Shown: piece after piece, positions 35,788-47,400 of the stretch
Layout of the letters: each line of letters starts with the position of its first letter
How positions within the stretch are numbered: position 1 is the stretch's first letter
NCBI GenBank assembly: GCA_942492065.1
Contig: CALODV010000008.1
Span: 372,001-436,000 of the forward strand
Length of the DNA: 64,000 bases
DNA from: G963665815 sp942492065
Lineage (GTDB): Bacteria; Cloacimonadota; Cloacimonadia; Cloacimonadales; JAIOQZ01
Direction: 5' to 3'
Notes under the pieces: model-generated
Databases searched by the model: none
What the model was told of the DNA's origin: nothing
What the model saw: only the letters and a program-made list of their open reading frames with translations
Program-made: the position numbers and the translations under genes

Positions 35788-37080
35788 TTATTTTAATATT
35801 AGCCAATCACTGGCAAGTTTTAATTCGTCAAAATTATTACCTTTGAGTTTTACAATAATTTTCACATCCAGCTTCGTTTTAGCTTTAAGAGCATTAATTG
35901 TGATTTTTCTGCTTTCACCAATGTTGATATTTCCAAGAACTCGCCTTTCAACATCCCAAAGAATGTTTGAGTCAGGGTTTTCAAGTGAGGCAATGATATA
36001 GCAGCCTTCAGCAATAAGAGAACCTTTGTTTTCCAAATTTATTTCCACATCAACTTCAACACTTGAGAAGAATTTATTGTATCTGTATGAAGAGGAAAAA
36101 TCAAGAAGAATTTCGGGGATAGGCTCTGTGCAGGTAATCCAGTCACTTTCTATCTGAGTAATAAGCTCGCTCTTTCTTTTTACTGCGAGCCTAATCTTGA
36201 ATGGTTCAGTTGAAGAGGCATACAGATCAGTGAATCTATATGTGATTTTATCTTCCGGTTCCAGAGACTTGAGATTATCGAACTTAGATGACCATAAGTT
36301 ACCATTCTTCTTTAATAAGTACACATAGATTTTTGTATTGCTGGAGCTTTTAGATCCAACATTTGTCATCTCAGCTATGACATCAACTGATGCCACGGTG
36401 GCGTTATAAGTGTACTCAGATTTTAGAACTACATCAAAATCTTCTCTTGGTTTAATTGTTATGATTTCCGGAATCTCATCAATGTATTCGCTTGGTATAG
36501 AACCCAGTTTCCAATTATCTCCTGTTGTCTCCAGATAGTAATACCTGTTATTATCCTGGATAAAGTAGCTTCCTTCAGTAAGTATAGCTTTAACACCAAC
36601 AGCCAGGTGGGCGTTGAATTTCAGCAGAACAACATCATACCCCATTTCTCTTAGCAGGGCTGAAACAAGTATGGAAGTGTCTTCGCAATCTCCTCCGTTA
36701 TCGTATAACGTCTCATAGGGAAATCTGGGATATTCGTCAAAACCTGCTGTTACACTGTCTTCAGTATAGGGGAGGTGCTGAACAAAAGAAATAACAAAAT
36801 GAGGTACTTGACCTCGCGGAATGCTGCTTTCTTTTGCAGCTTTCTCCAGAGATTTAACAATAGAGTTAATGAATTTGTCATCAAATGTATCTGTTACATA
36901 CAAGTCATAATCTCTCAGTCTTGATCTGGATTTGTAAAATCTCATAGATTCTTCATTCAGCTCAAGCTCGAAAGTCCATTCAGAACCTGCAAAGCTCCAT
37001 GAGTAAGTTCTTGTTTCAGTTGCTCCCAGTTTTATGGATATCCATAGTACCAGGAGTACAAAACAAACTCTGTATCTCAT
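35788..37080 (-). CDS. Exported transglutaminase-like protein with beta-domains
   Basis: 430 residues with a signal peptide (MRYRVCFVLLVLWISIKLGA). The transglutaminase-like (papain-fold) catalytic site is present: Cys in DNGGDCEDTSILVSALLREMGYDVVLL and the His in FNAHLAVGV about 30 residues later, with a possible Asp in IQDNNRYYYLETT. The last ~200 residues are two beta-sandwich domains. Periplasmic protein cross-linking or cysteine protease activity is the family expectation. Probably co-transcribed with the WD40/TPR gene. Confidence 0.8.
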   Translation of the reverse strand: MRYRVCFVLLVLWISIKLGATETRTYSWSFAGSEWTFELELNEESMRFYKSRSRLRDYDLYVTDTFDDKFINSIVKSLEKAAKESSIPRGQVPHFVISFVQHLPYTEDSVTAGFDEYPRFPYETLYDNGGDCEDTSILVSALLREMGYDVVLLKFNAHLAVGVKAILTEGSYFIQDNNRYYYLETTGDNWKLGSIPSEYIDEIPEIITIKPREDFDVVLKSEYTYNATVASVDVIAEMTNVGSKSSSNTKIYVYLLKKNGNLWSSKFDNLKSLEPEDKITYRFTDLYASSTEPFKIRLAVKRKSELITQIESDWITCTEPIPEILLDFSSSYRYNKFFSSVEVDVEINLENKGSLIAEGCYIIASLENPDSNILWDVERRVLGNINIGESRKITINALKAKTKLDVKIIVKLKGNNFDELKLASDWLILK

Positions 37081-37324
37081 TTTATCTCCTTTCGACCCGG
37101 TTATGGTGAGATATTAATGACAGACTAATATCATACAGGGTTATCCGTGTAAACATTCAAACATTTTGTAATCAGCAGTTCTTTACAAATGTATATCAAT
37201 GATATCTCATTAATAAGGTTTTCCCATGTTTTCAGTCAATATATTTCTGACAGGAGTATAAAAAATCAGAATTGTATTGACGGTTTTGTTTTATGTTGAA
37301 TTTCTTCACTTGAGAAGATATATT

Positions 37325-40240
37325 ATGAAGAAACTACCTAAAATAATTTCAATAGTTCTTTTGTCAGCTGCAATACTTATTGTAGCAAGCTACGGCTGGC
37401 TCAGGATTGGCAAAAAAGATATAAATTTCCTGAAACCATATCTGGAAACAAGTGTCAGGAATATAATAACCGGCTCAGATGTTACTATATCTGACCTTGA
37501 GCTGCGTTGGAAACGCTTTTTCATACCTGTAATACATATTGAAAATGCTGTACTGAATGGTAAAATTAATTTCAGCATGAAGAATGTTGATGTAACACTC
37601 TCAGCATGGCAATTGTTCAGAAACAGGTACAGGATATTCTCCGCTGATATTAGTAATTGTACTATAAGATTCATGTCCGGAACTCTTAATGAAGAGAATA
37701 CAAAGAATCCTTTTCCAATATATAAGATTTTGAGAAAAATCGATGATCTGAACATTATTTTGAAGATTAAATCTCTTGGGCTGGAGTATGAATATACTGC
37801 TCTGCAGGTTGAAAATATTCATGCAAGACGAATATTTAACGGGCCCTATAAACTTACCGGTGACTTTCTGACATCTCAGGACAAAAGATCTAACTTCTAC
37901 ATTAACCTTGTCAGAAAGAAAACTCCGAAAGTCTTTATTCTTGATGGCTTTCTCAGCAAATTCAGTGTACAGGATGCCTACGCCTATATAAAGGGAGTCA
38001 AGCTGCCAGATATTAAAGGTGAAATTCTTCTCAATGTACTGGCTGAAGTAGATCAGAATAACATCGTGAACTTATCCAGGAGTTCTGCTGCTATAAAAGA
38101 TGTTGAAGTTTTCGCTCCCGGAATTAAGAAAGATCCGTATTTTATTGATCAGATTGATTTAAAGGGTGTAGAGATTAAGAGAAAGCAAATTATATCTGTA
38201 GAAGATGTTAAAATCAGAAATAAGGATTTAAATCTGCATGGGTCTGTTTATGCTACTGAGACACCTGATAAAATAGATTTTATGGCAAAATTATGGGTAT
38301 CTGCTTTTGATAAAAAGGTTTTCTCTAAATATGCTCCTTTTGAGTTTGCTCCTGTGACCTGTGACTGGATTGAATCTCACATTCATTCCGGGAAAATGCA
38401 GAACGGATCAGTCTTTGTAGAATTTTGCCTGCCTAAGAAAGAAGAGATAAAGCCAGAGTTTGATTTTCAGGTAACAATGCCTTTTAACAATTTCAAATTT
38501 GAGTATGTACTTGGATATCCTGCCATTACAGATGCTTCGGGTTTACTCAAAGTTAATACAAAAAGACTGTCCATCGATTTTTCTTATGGGAAAATGCTTA
38601 ACTCTCACCTGAAAAACTGCAAATTGATTTTGAGCGATTTCAGGGATGAAATAAAATACTTTGATATAAGCGGTACTGCTCAAGGTCCGACAGAAGATGT
38701 AATGGTTTTTGCAAGAGCTATAACAGATAACAGTTCGGAGTTTCTGAACAAAACGAGATTAGAGGGAGGTAATGCAGAATCTGAATTATCATTGCATTTT
38801 CCGCTCAAAAGAATTGAACAATTCACTGAGCTGAATGTCAATTATAATGGACTGGCGAAAAATAGTTACTCAAATATTTTCGGATTGGATTCAGTTTTTA
38901 CAGATCAGACAAGAATCAGAATACAGACAGATAAGATATATGTCAAAGCATCAGTCTTATATAAGCACCTTAATTCAAGATGTAACTGGAGAACAAATCT
39001 GAATAACGGACATAGCAGTTTCGATGCAACGCTTTACTGGAATGAACAGTCAAGCAGAAACCTCAAACTACCTCTGTTTTTCAGAGGGCAGCAGGAGCTG
39101 ACTGGTAAGTACAACTTTCTGGAAGACCAGTTAATTATATCAGTTAATTCTAATGCTACCGATATTATGATAACTGATAAGAAAAGGAACGTGCTTAAAA
39201 ACAGGAATGAAATTAGTACAATTAAAGGATCTGTGAAATTGTTTGATAATGGATTCTCACTTGAAGGTTTCAAATACAGGTCGGGGAGAGCGTCAATTCA
39301 TCTGAATGCTAAACATAATGGTTTGGAGAACAGCGCGACACTTCAATTGAAGAATGTTGAGAAATGCACAGGCATACTCCGGTTTACTGGAAATAAAGAT
39401 TTCAATAAGATTGTTTATGACGGCTCATCTCTGAATCTGGCACTGCTGGCTAATATGAACTATGCTGCATCAGAAGACACAGGGATGAAGAATCTGAATC
39501 TTAAGGTTCATGCAGATGAACTGTTTTACAAAGATGAGAAGCTTTTGAGCAAAGTTGATTTTGACTTCAAATCCGGAAATAGAAAAATCATTGATGCTTC
39601 TATTGATGCCAACATAAACGAGACTGACAAATTCACGATCAAAAAATCTGCAGACAGCTCTGTTTATGAGATGGAATTTGACAATCTTGGAAAATTTCTA
39701 AAGGATTTGGAGATTTATGATAACATAAAATCAGGTAAAGTCTATGTTTCTATTCAACCGGATGGGATTAAAAGAGCGCTGAAAGGTAAGGTGGAAGTAA
39801 AAGATTTTGTTATTCTTGATGCACCTGCTTCAGCAAGGTTCATAAGTATGGGGTCATTAAAAGGATTTACAGAAGGATTTAAAACCGGTGGTGTACCTTT
39901 TGAGAAACTTACATTGAACTACGACTGGAAAGATAAAAAGATAGATTTTTCAAACGTACAGTTAGTTAACCCCGGTTTATATGTTACAGCAAACGGATTT
40001 CTAAACGACAAGGAAATTAATCTTGTTGGAGAGATATCTCTTTTTCAAAAACTCAGTGATTTTATGAATAAGGTACCGATCATTAAAATGTTGACAGATG
40101 GAAACGGGGTTTCAATAGCCAGTTATTCAATATTCGGGAAATGGGGAGAAGTGGATTCATCCATGAAATTCCTATCAAAAGAACCTTTAAGAAAAAATAA
40201 GGAATATCTCAAGAAGAATCAGGACAATAAGGTTAAATGA
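37325..40240 (+). CDS. AsmA/YhdP-like envelope protein
   Basis: 971 residues from the ATG at 37325 (an earlier in-frame start adds 16 residues that do not look like a signal anchor). One N-terminal membrane segment (about 6-28: IISIVLLSAAILIVASYGWL), then a long beta-strand-rich periplasmic region. The C-terminal ~200 residues resemble the AsmA-like C-terminal domain: LTLNYDWKDKKIDFSNVQLVNPGLYVTANG and a final GNGVSIASYSIFGKWGEVDSS. AsmA-like proteins (YhdP, TamB) are thought to carry phospholipid to the outer membrane, supporting a Gram-negative cell envelope. Divergent from the transglutaminase gene. Confidence 0.75.
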   Translation: MKKLPKIISIVLLSAAILIVASYGWLRIGKKDINFLKPYLETSVRNIITGSDVTISDLELRWKRFFIPVIHIENAVLNGKINFSMKNVDVTLSAWQLFRNRYRIFSADISNCTIRFMSGTLNEENTKNPFPIYKILRKIDDLNIILKIKSLGLEYEYTALQVENIHARRIFNGPYKLTGDFLTSQDKRSNFYINLVRKKTPKVFILDGFLSKFSVQDAYAYIKGVKLPDIKGEILLNVLAEVDQNNIVNLSRSSAAIKDVEVFAPGIKKDPYFIDQIDLKGVEIKRKQIISVEDVKIRNKDLNLHGSVYATETPDKIDFMAKLWVSAFDKKVFSKYAPFEFAPVTCDWIESHIHSGKMQNGSVFVEFCLPKKEEIKPEFDFQVTMPFNNFKFEYVLGYPAITDASGLLKVNTKRLSIDFSYGKMLNSHLKNCKLILSDFRDEIKYFDISGTAQGPTEDVMVFARAITDNSSEFLNKTRLEGGNAESELSLHFPLKRIEQFTELNVNYNGLAKNSYSNIFGLDSVFTDQTRIRIQTDKIYVKASVLYKHLNSRCNWRTNLNNGHSSFDATLYWNEQSSRNLKLPLFFRGQQELTGKYNFLEDQLIISVNSNATDIMITDKKRNVLKNRNEISTIKGSVKLFDNGFSLEGFKYRSGRASIHLNAKHNGLENSATLQLKNVEKCTGILRFTGNKDFNKIVYDGSSLNLALLANMNYAASEDTGMKNLNLKVHADELFYKDEKLLSKVDFDFKSGNRKIIDASIDANINETDKFTIKKSADSSVYEMEFDNLGKFLKDLEIYDNIKSGKVYVSIQPDGIKRALKGKVEVKDFVILDAPASARFISMGSLKGFTEGFKTGGVPFEKLTLNYDWKDKKIDFSNVQLVNPGLYVTANGFLNDKEINLVGEISLFQKLSDFMNKVPIIKMLTDGNGVSIASYSIFGKWGEVDSSMKFLSKEPLRKNKEYLKKNQDNKVK

Positions 40241-40259
40241 TCTGTTTTTCTACCGGATA

Positions 40260-41417
40260 TCAATCCACAATATACCTTGGTATATCTTTAGGAATACGAG
40301 AAAGAATTTCGTAGTTAACCTGCTGACTGATTTCACTGAAAGAATCGACTGATATTACCAGATCATCCTGTACTCCCACAATTACTACTTCATCACCAAC
40401 CTGCACCTGATTCTCAGGTAAAGCGGTAATATCAGCAATTATCATGTTCATGTTAACCAGACCAATGACTCCGCATCTGGTTCCATTTATCAGGACACGC
40501 CCATTATTACTTAGAGATCGACTATAGCCATTTGAGTATCCCACCGGTACAATAGCCAGAGTTTTATCTTCTGATGCAAGATAAGTTGTTCCATAACTGA
40601 TGAACTCACCGGTTATTACTTTTTTTATGCTCATTACTTTTGATTTCCAGCAGATAACTCTTTCCAAGGGATCATTCATGTCTCCATTGTTGGCTTTGTA
40701 TCTGATAAATGTTTCCATACTTGACCAGAATCCATACTGCATAATACCTATTCTTACCATATTGAATCTGCAGTGCGGATAGCTCATAGCTCCGGCTGAA
40801 CATCCGATATGTGAGTATTCCGGTTTGATACCGTTTGAATTCAAAATTTCCCTGTAAAGTTTGAATTTGTTGATCTGGGATTCAACTCTGACATGATTGG
40901 CAATGCTCTCTGCTCCAGCCAGATGCGAACATATACCTTTTACTTCAAAGAATTGTCTGTTAGAATTAATAATCTCCATCAAGTGAATAAAGTCGCTATT
41001 TGAGAGACCTGTTCGATTAAGTCCAGTTTCAATCTCAATGTGTATTTTAGCTCTGATATTCAATTTTTTGGCTATTTCCAGTGCTTGACGCAGTTTGACC
41101 AGCTCAAATACAAAGAACTCGAATCCCATACGAATTGCACTTTCCAGGTCATCACTGTCTATCCAACCCATAATCATAATATCTGTTGATTCTTTTACTA
41201 CATTTCTTACTCTGAGAGCTTCATGAAAACTGAATGTGGAAAAATGATCTATACCGCATTTTTCGACTGCAGGTACAAAGTGTTCTATACCATGTCCGTA
41301 GGCATTTGCTTTCACTACGGATGATATTCTTACTTTTTCTCCAAATGTTCTCTGAAGGAATTCAATATTATTTGTTATTGCTCTATTACTTAAAAAAATC
41401 TCTGTTGAACAGCTCAT
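40260..41417 (-). CDS. alr: Alanine racemase
   Basis: 385 residues. Interconverts L- and D-alanine for peptidoglycan. PLP lysine is Lys36 in VVKANAYGHG, and the second catalytic base Tyr is in FISYGTTYLA (about 270). Other family parts: IEIETGLNRTG, HLAGAESI, SNGYSRSLSNNGRVLINGTRC and VNMNMI. It lies seven bases downstream of the M20 hydrolase on the same strand, suggesting co-transcription. Confidence 0.93.
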   Translation of the reverse strand: MSCSTEIFLSNRAITNNIEFLQRTFGEKVRISSVVKANAYGHGIEHFVPAVEKCGIDHFSTFSFHEALRVRNVVKESTDIMIMGWIDSDDLESAIRMGFEFFVFELVKLRQALEIAKKLNIRAKIHIEIETGLNRTGLSNSDFIHLMEIINSNRQFFEVKGICSHLAGAESIANHVRVESQINKFKLYREILNSNGIKPEYSHIGCSAGAMSYPHCRFNMVRIGIMQYGFWSSMETFIRYKANNGDMNDPLERVICWKSKVMSIKKVITGEFISYGTTYLASEDKTLAIVPVGYSNGYSRSLSNNGRVLINGTRCGVIGLVNMNMIIADITALPENQVQVGDEVVIVGVQDDLVISVDSFSEISQQVNYEILSRIPKDIPRYIVD

Positions 41418-41424
41418 AAAATCC

Positions 41425-42612
41425 TTATTTATTAAAAATGTTTGAGTAAACTTTATAAAAAACGTCTATTCCTGTCTCTATCAGTTCATCAGGAAAATCA
41501 TAGTCCGGATTGTGCAGCATAGGGTGATTTATTCCGGCTCCCAATCCGAAAAAAGCTCCTTTATGTCTGTTAGTATATTGCGAGAAATCCTCTGACCACC
41601 TGAAGGCTTTTTCTAATTCTATAGTCTCCAGTCCAAGTGATGAAGATGCATTTCTGATTTTGTTAGCAGCCTCAATATCATTAATTGTTGCCGGGAAAAC
41701 CTCAGAATATGACAGCTTATGTTTGAGTTTCTCTTTTTCTGCTACTTCTACCAGCAGTTTCTCGCATTTATGAACCAGTAAATCCATGTCTTTGTTTGTT
41801 TCAGAACGTAGTGTTACCATGATTTCGGCATGCCCGGGAGAAGTACCAAAAGCAACTTCACCAAGTTTTATATGTATAATGGTGAGACTTGTAAAGGCTG
41901 AAAATTTACTTTTGTCTTCAACAATTGCATACAGTTTTTCAATCAGCTCTTTAATAGCAAAAACAGGATTAATACCGTTTTCAGGTTCTGCTGCATGAGA
42001 TGTTTTACCGGTAAGACTTATTGTCATTCCTCTTGATGCACAGGCAAAACTGTTATTCTTTACAAGAATGCTATGTAAAGGGTAGCCTGGAATATTGTGA
42101 AGTCCGAAGACAAAATCTGGTTTAATACGAGTGTACTCAGGATTTGTTACAACTCGCTCTGCACCTTCTCCAGTTTCTTCAGCCGGTTGAAAAAGCAGCA
42201 CTGCTTTCCCGGTTTCAGGAGGATTGGAACTGATCTTTTCAGCAAGCCCAGCCATAATGGTAGAGTGTCCGTCATGACCGCAGGCATGCATGACTCCGTT
42301 TTCAAGTGAAATATAGTCTATGCCGTGATGTTCTGCTATTGGCAGAGCATCAATATCAGCTCTGAACATTATTGTTTTCCCTGATTTTCCACTATCCCAG
42401 ACAGCAGAAAAACCATTATCAAAGTTAATAATCTCATCAGGATTATAATGTCTGACAAAGTCTTTCAGAATTCGGGAAGTATTTTCTTCAAGGTGAGATA
42501 GCTCAGCATGCTGATGCAAAGTATGACGCAGGGAATGGAGAGCATTAAGTGACGTATTAGTAGTGTCTTCTGAATCAGTTAATATGTTTTTTTGAGTGTG
42601 ATTTTTATCCAT
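41425..42612 (-). CDS. M20-family amidohydrolase (aminoacylase/carboxypeptidase-like)
   Basis: 395 residues, cytosolic. Metal-site motifs of the M20D amidohydrolases: MFRADIDALPI, ENGVMHACGHDGHSTIMAG, FQPAEETGEGAERVV and FGLHNIPGYPL; dimerisation-domain segment GKTSHAAEPENGINP. Such enzymes hydrolyse N-acyl amino acids or related amides. Product type cannot be told from sequence. First gene of a pair with alanine racemase. Confidence 0.9.
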   Translation of the reverse strand: MDKNHTQKNILTDSEDTTNTSLNALHSLRHTLHQHAELSHLEENTSRILKDFVRHYNPDEIINFDNGFSAVWDSGKSGKTIMFRADIDALPIAEHHGIDYISLENGVMHACGHDGHSTIMAGLAEKISSNPPETGKAVLLFQPAEETGEGAERVVTNPEYTRIKPDFVFGLHNIPGYPLHSILVKNNSFACASRGMTISLTGKTSHAAEPENGINPVFAIKELIEKLYAIVEDKSKFSAFTSLTIIHIKLGEVAFGTSPGHAEIMVTLRSETNKDMDLLVHKCEKLLVEVAEKEKLKHKLSYSEVFPATINDIEAANKIRNASSSLGLETIELEKAFRWSEDFSQYTNRHKGAFFGLGAGINHPMLHNPDYDFPDELIETGIDVFYKVYSNIFNK

Positions 42613-42770
42613 ATAGATAAAATGTTTAATATTACCAGTATGTCAATAACAAAAAGGGAAAGAATTCATTAACCGCAAAAAAGACGTCTGTTAATAGCAT
42701 TCCAGCTGATTCAAATACTGGATAATTATATGTAATTTTTTTATTCTCAACTCAAGTAGAGAATCATGGT

Positions 42771-43556
42771 TCAGGGGATTTCCGGGAGCATTATAAAATC
42801 GTCATCATTTGCAGATTTCTGGATAAACAGCATTACACCCCTGTAGCACCCATCTTTAGTGTATCTTGTATATATATGGTTAATATTCAGTTCATGCAGT
42901 GTCCTGAAAACTTTTTTCAGTGGGTAATTATACATTTCCATATATGGGGTATCAGCTTTTCTTCCATGCAGGATATTCGAAAGCTCGATTGCATAGGGTA
43001 TTTCTGATTTTGTCCACTCAATAAATTTTCTGAAAATTGTAATGTCGCTTTCATAAACGAAATGTATCATAGCGACTCCATCTTTATTAAGCTTTTTAAT
43101 TAGTCTTCGGAAAATTGACAATCCTTGCTCGGTCGGGATATGCTGAAAAACATAGATTGAATGTATGAAATCGAATTTTCCATTTAGCAGCGAGAGTTTT
43201 TCATCACTTAAGAACAGACTGATGTTGGTCTTCTTTTTCTCTTCTTTATGCTTTTCGACGACATTCAGAAGGGTTGGAGATATATCCATTCCTACTGCTT
43301 CATCAACCATATCTGATAAGGGTAAGAGTACTCTTCCTGCTCCACAGCCGAAATCCAGGACTCTTGTTGGTGAAAAATTTCTATTCAGTCTGTTTTGAAT
43401 TATTTTAAATATATTGCAGATATAGTCTTTACCTTCTCGAAAAAACTGATTTAATGATTCAGCATCCCTTATGTCCTTGAATTTATCATTTGTAGTAACC
43501 CAGAAATATGGATCCTCTTTTCCAAACTTTTCCCAATATCTATATGTTTTATTCAT
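42771..43556 (-). CDS. SAM-dependent methyltransferase (class I)
   Basis: 261 residues from the ATG at 43556, which has AGAGGA about 6 bases upstream; an upstream in-frame start at 43601 is less likely. Rossmann-fold motif I is VLDFGCGAGRVLLPLSDMV, then an acidic loop at AVGMDISPTLL and LSLLNGKFDFIHSIYVFQHIP (motif with Asp and hydrophobic strand). The C-terminal part carries NHIYTRYTKDGCYRGVMLFIQK. The substrate is unknown. Not clearly linked to its neighbours. Confidence 0.85.
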   Translation of the reverse strand: MNKTYRYWEKFGKEDPYFWVTTNDKFKDIRDAESLNQFFREGKDYICNIFKIIQNRLNRNFSPTRVLDFGCGAGRVLLPLSDMVDEAVGMDISPTLLNVVEKHKEEKKKTNISLFLSDEKLSLLNGKFDFIHSIYVFQHIPTEQGLSIFRRLIKKLNKDGVAMIHFVYESDITIFRKFIEWTKSEIPYAIELSNILHGRKADTPYMEMYNYPLKKVFRTLHELNINHIYTRYTKDGCYRGVMLFIQKSANDDDFIMLPEIP

Positions 43557-43648
43557 AGTAATCCTCTTAACTAAATCTAAATATGAGTATACATAATGCA
43601 AGTTTTTTAGTGGTTAAAATGAATAACTTCTAAAGAAGTTGATCTGCA

Positions 43649-44245
43649 TTACTTCAGTGGCTCAAATTTTACACCATCTTCATTTATAACAACTCCTGAA
43701 GATTCCGGAACTTTACCGTAGCAGCTGATGTTAACATATAATGTGTCATTTTCAATGACAATTGTCTTATCGCCTGCAATATATTCATGTCTTTCAATAT
43801 TACATTCACTTGTCTTTGTGTAGATGTTTATCCCACTTACAGTGTAAACAGCTACATAATGGTTTCCCATTTTCTGGATTGAGTAATCCTCTGATTGATC
43901 AAGAAACATCTGCATGGCATCTGAAACCTGTCCTCCGATTACAGGTGCATTATTTACCCAAAATTTACCTTCGATAATGGATATTTTGTCAGTATCTTTA
44001 AATTTTCCATAAGATAGTTTGTTAAAAATTATTTCGTTTTGCCAGACATAAATGGTGTTGTTGTCGAAGCTTAAGATATGCATATCCTGACCGGATATTT
44101 CTTTTGTAGCTTTGGAGACATTCTTCGGTAACGGAGCAATAGAGACCTTTAATACTCCGAGTGGAAATGTGAAGTCATCTGAAGCCAATGCATAGTTTAA
44201 AGAAAGTGTTAAAATGATAAAACACATAACATTAAGTTTAATCAT
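43649..44245 (-). CDS. Small exported protein of unknown function
   Basis: 198 residues with a signal peptide (MIKLNVMCFIILTLSLNYALA). Beta-rich, with short repeated strand pairs such as NNTIYVWQNEIIFNKLSYGKF and GKVPESSGVVINEDGVKFEPL. No catalytic residues or family recognised. It is preceded by AGGAGG five bases before the ATG, so it is well translated. Confidence 0.6.
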   Translation of the reverse strand: MIKLNVMCFIILTLSLNYALASDDFTFPLGVLKVSIAPLPKNVSKATKEISGQDMHILSFDNNTIYVWQNEIIFNKLSYGKFKDTDKISIIEGKFWVNNAPVIGGQVSDAMQMFLDQSEDYSIQKMGNHYVAVYTVSGINIYTKTSECNIERHEYIAGDKTIVIENDTLYVNISCYGKVPESSGVVINEDGVKFEPLK

Positions 44246-44461
44246 AGAGTCCTCCTCTGAAATAAAATTGAAGAAATTTTAAAAAAAAAGTCAAGATTTA
44301 TATATATTGTTGTTATATGTTTAATCGAAAATGGAAAGTTTGCTGTAAATGTGTGACCATATGTACAGAATGAAAGTTAAAAACCTATAACTTTGGATTT
44401 TGGTTGACAACAAAATCTCAGAATTATTGTTTAAGGAAAAATTATGAAAATTGAGGATCTA

Positions 44462-47400
44462 ATGAAACTAAGAACATTTTTAATTATCGTATCACTAATG
44501 ACATCAGTACTTTTTGCATACGAACCACACTTCATGGAAGACCCGGCAATTTCACCGGATGGAGATCTTATAAGCTTTGTTTATGATGATGATCTCTGGA
44601 CAGTTCCATTCGATGGGGGGGAAGCAAAAAGATTAACATCGACTCATTCCAGAGAATATTCCCCTATATTTTCACCAGATGGAAAATGGATTGCTTACGG
44701 CAGTAACAAATCAGGGCAGAATAATATCTATATTATCCCTGTAACGGGTGGAAAAGCAGAAATGATTTGCGATCAGAACTTGATGGTGGTTGACTGGTAT
44801 CCTGATGGAAAATCACTTCTGACAGTAGGTGGAGTAACAATAGACAGATCAGGTATTTTCAGGTGGAAGCTTAATAAGAACCCACAAAAAATGAAAGTTC
44901 AACGTCCTGAACTCATTTCAGAGATAGGTGATTTCTTTACTACATTGTCACCCGATCTCAATAAAATCGTGTTCCCTAGACGAGGAGATGCTTACCGTGA
45001 AAAATATCAAGGATCAAAAAACGGCGAGCTCTGGGAATTTGACATTAAGACAGGAAAATACAAACAGCTTACATTCACTGAAACTACAGAGCGCTATCCG
45101 GTTTTTTCCCATACCAGAAATTCGATTTATTATGGTGGATCAGATGGAGAGAACTTTCAGCTTTGCAGAGTTGATAATGGTAATTACAAAAAACCGGTTT
45201 ACCTTACAAAATTCAAGCAATGGGCTGTCCGAGATTTGAGTATTTCCAGAAAGAATGACAGGATAGTATTTGAAAAGTTCGATGAGCTCTGGGTATACAA
45301 TCCTGACAACAATAAAACAAGAAAAGTTGAAATTGAGATAAATGAAGATACTTATGATGAAACTCTTGCTGTAAGTGAAACATATAATACATTTGATAAA
45401 TATGATGTATCGCCAGATGGAAAGTTTGTTGTGTTTTCATACAAGTTTGACATGTTTGCAGTACCTGTAAAGGGTGGGGATGTAAAACAACTTACGTTCG
45501 ATCAACCGGGAATAGAAAATATTGTAGTTCTGAATGACAACAAAACTATTCTTTTCTCAAAGCATGTAAAAGGTCAGCCTGAGTTATACAAAACAAGCAT
45601 TGAAACTCCCGGTGATGCAGAAGCTGTAAGCTGGGGTAAAAACCGGTATATTGAATCAATTTATCTTGATGAAAAAAGTAATGTTGTTATCAGACACTCC
45701 AAGGGTGAGAAAAGATATATGACAACTATTTTCGACAGTACAGGAGTAAACAAGAAGTTTGATGTTCCCGGTGAGATTAACTGGGGAGGTTTTGCCCTTT
45801 CTGACGATGATAGATTCATGGTTTTTTCCAGGGTACATAAAGAAAATTATTCTTACGATATCATTATCTATGATATGGATAATGACAAAGAACATGTTAT
45901 AATGACTAAAAACAAGTATGTCGGCGGTTATGTTTTCAGCCCTGACATGAGCTCATTATTCTATACATATGAAGGTGATATTCATAGACTCGATTTTATT
46001 CCTAAATCTGATTTTTATCTGGAAAAGGACAATTGGGATGATATTCTGAAATCCGATGAAGCAGATAAAAAAGATGAGAACGATGAAGCAGAAGCAGCAA
46101 AACCGGAGAAAGTAAATCTTGCCGATATCCTGAAGTCTACAGACAGGTTAGATATCAGAGAAACAAGAATCGTAAAACCTCAGGGCAGTAGCTTCATTAT
46201 GTATGTAATTGACGACTCAACATTTTACTATAAGAACACGAACGGTCCCAAAACTACAATCAGAAAAGCAAACTTTAAAGGTGAGAACGATGATGTAGTG
46301 AAAGAGTTCAGTGGTGAAGTGGAAAACCCTTATACTCCTGACGGAAAGACAGTTTATTTCAAAAAAGGATCCAAGCTTTATAAAATGGATCTTAGATCAA
46401 AACATCCTGAGATGATTAAAAATCATATTAAATACGAATATGACAAGAAAATACTTAATCGTAAAGTATTTGAGCAGGTATGGGCTGAATTCGGTCTTGG
46501 CTTCTATGACAAAGATATGCATGGATTTAACTGGGATAAAGCATATAAAACTTTTAACAAGGAAATGGAAAAAGCTCATAGTGTGAGCGATCTGGAAAAA
46601 GTTGTTCGTGAAATGATTGGTGATGTAAATGCATCTCATACAGGTTTCTATCCACGAAAAGAAAAAAATTACAGATATGTAAGAAGTTCGTATCTCAGTG
46701 TTGAATACGATTATTCCGATTATCCTGAGAAAGGTATGAAGATTGCCAAAGCCTATAAAACAGGAGTCCTCAGTAAAAACTTTGGTATACGTGAGGGCGA
46801 TATTCTTCTCTCAGTTAATGGGGAAGAAATAACAGCTGAAAATCCTCTGAACAAAATGCTGTTTGATAAACAGGATAAAAAACTTGAGCTGGTCTTCCTG
46901 AGAGGAAAAGAGAAAATAAAAGCAGAGATTAAGGGGCTTTCCTGGGCTCAGCAGGGTGGGATGAAGTATGACAGTTGGGTAGTAGAAAGAGAAGAAATGG
47001 TCAATGAACTCTCTAAAGGCAAATTGGGATATCTTCATATAAAAGAAATGAACGGTGAATCTTATGATCAGTTTATTAAAGATCTGTACTCTGAAAACTA
47101 TTTCAAAGATGGTCTGATTATTGATGTAAGAGGAAATGGTGGTGGAAATATTCATGATAAACTTATTAATGTTCTTACTAAGAAATCTTATGCAATGTCA
47201 ACAACCATTAAACGTAATGAATACTACAAGGCTCCAAGAGATGCATACGAAAAACCTCTTGTATTACTTATCGATCAGGACTCTTTTTCTGATGCTGAAA
47301 TCTTCCCTCAGATTTTCAGATACCTTGAGCTTGGTGTAATTATTGGCATGCCTACATCCGGTTCAGTAATAGGAACAGTTCCATTCAAACTCTTTGACGG

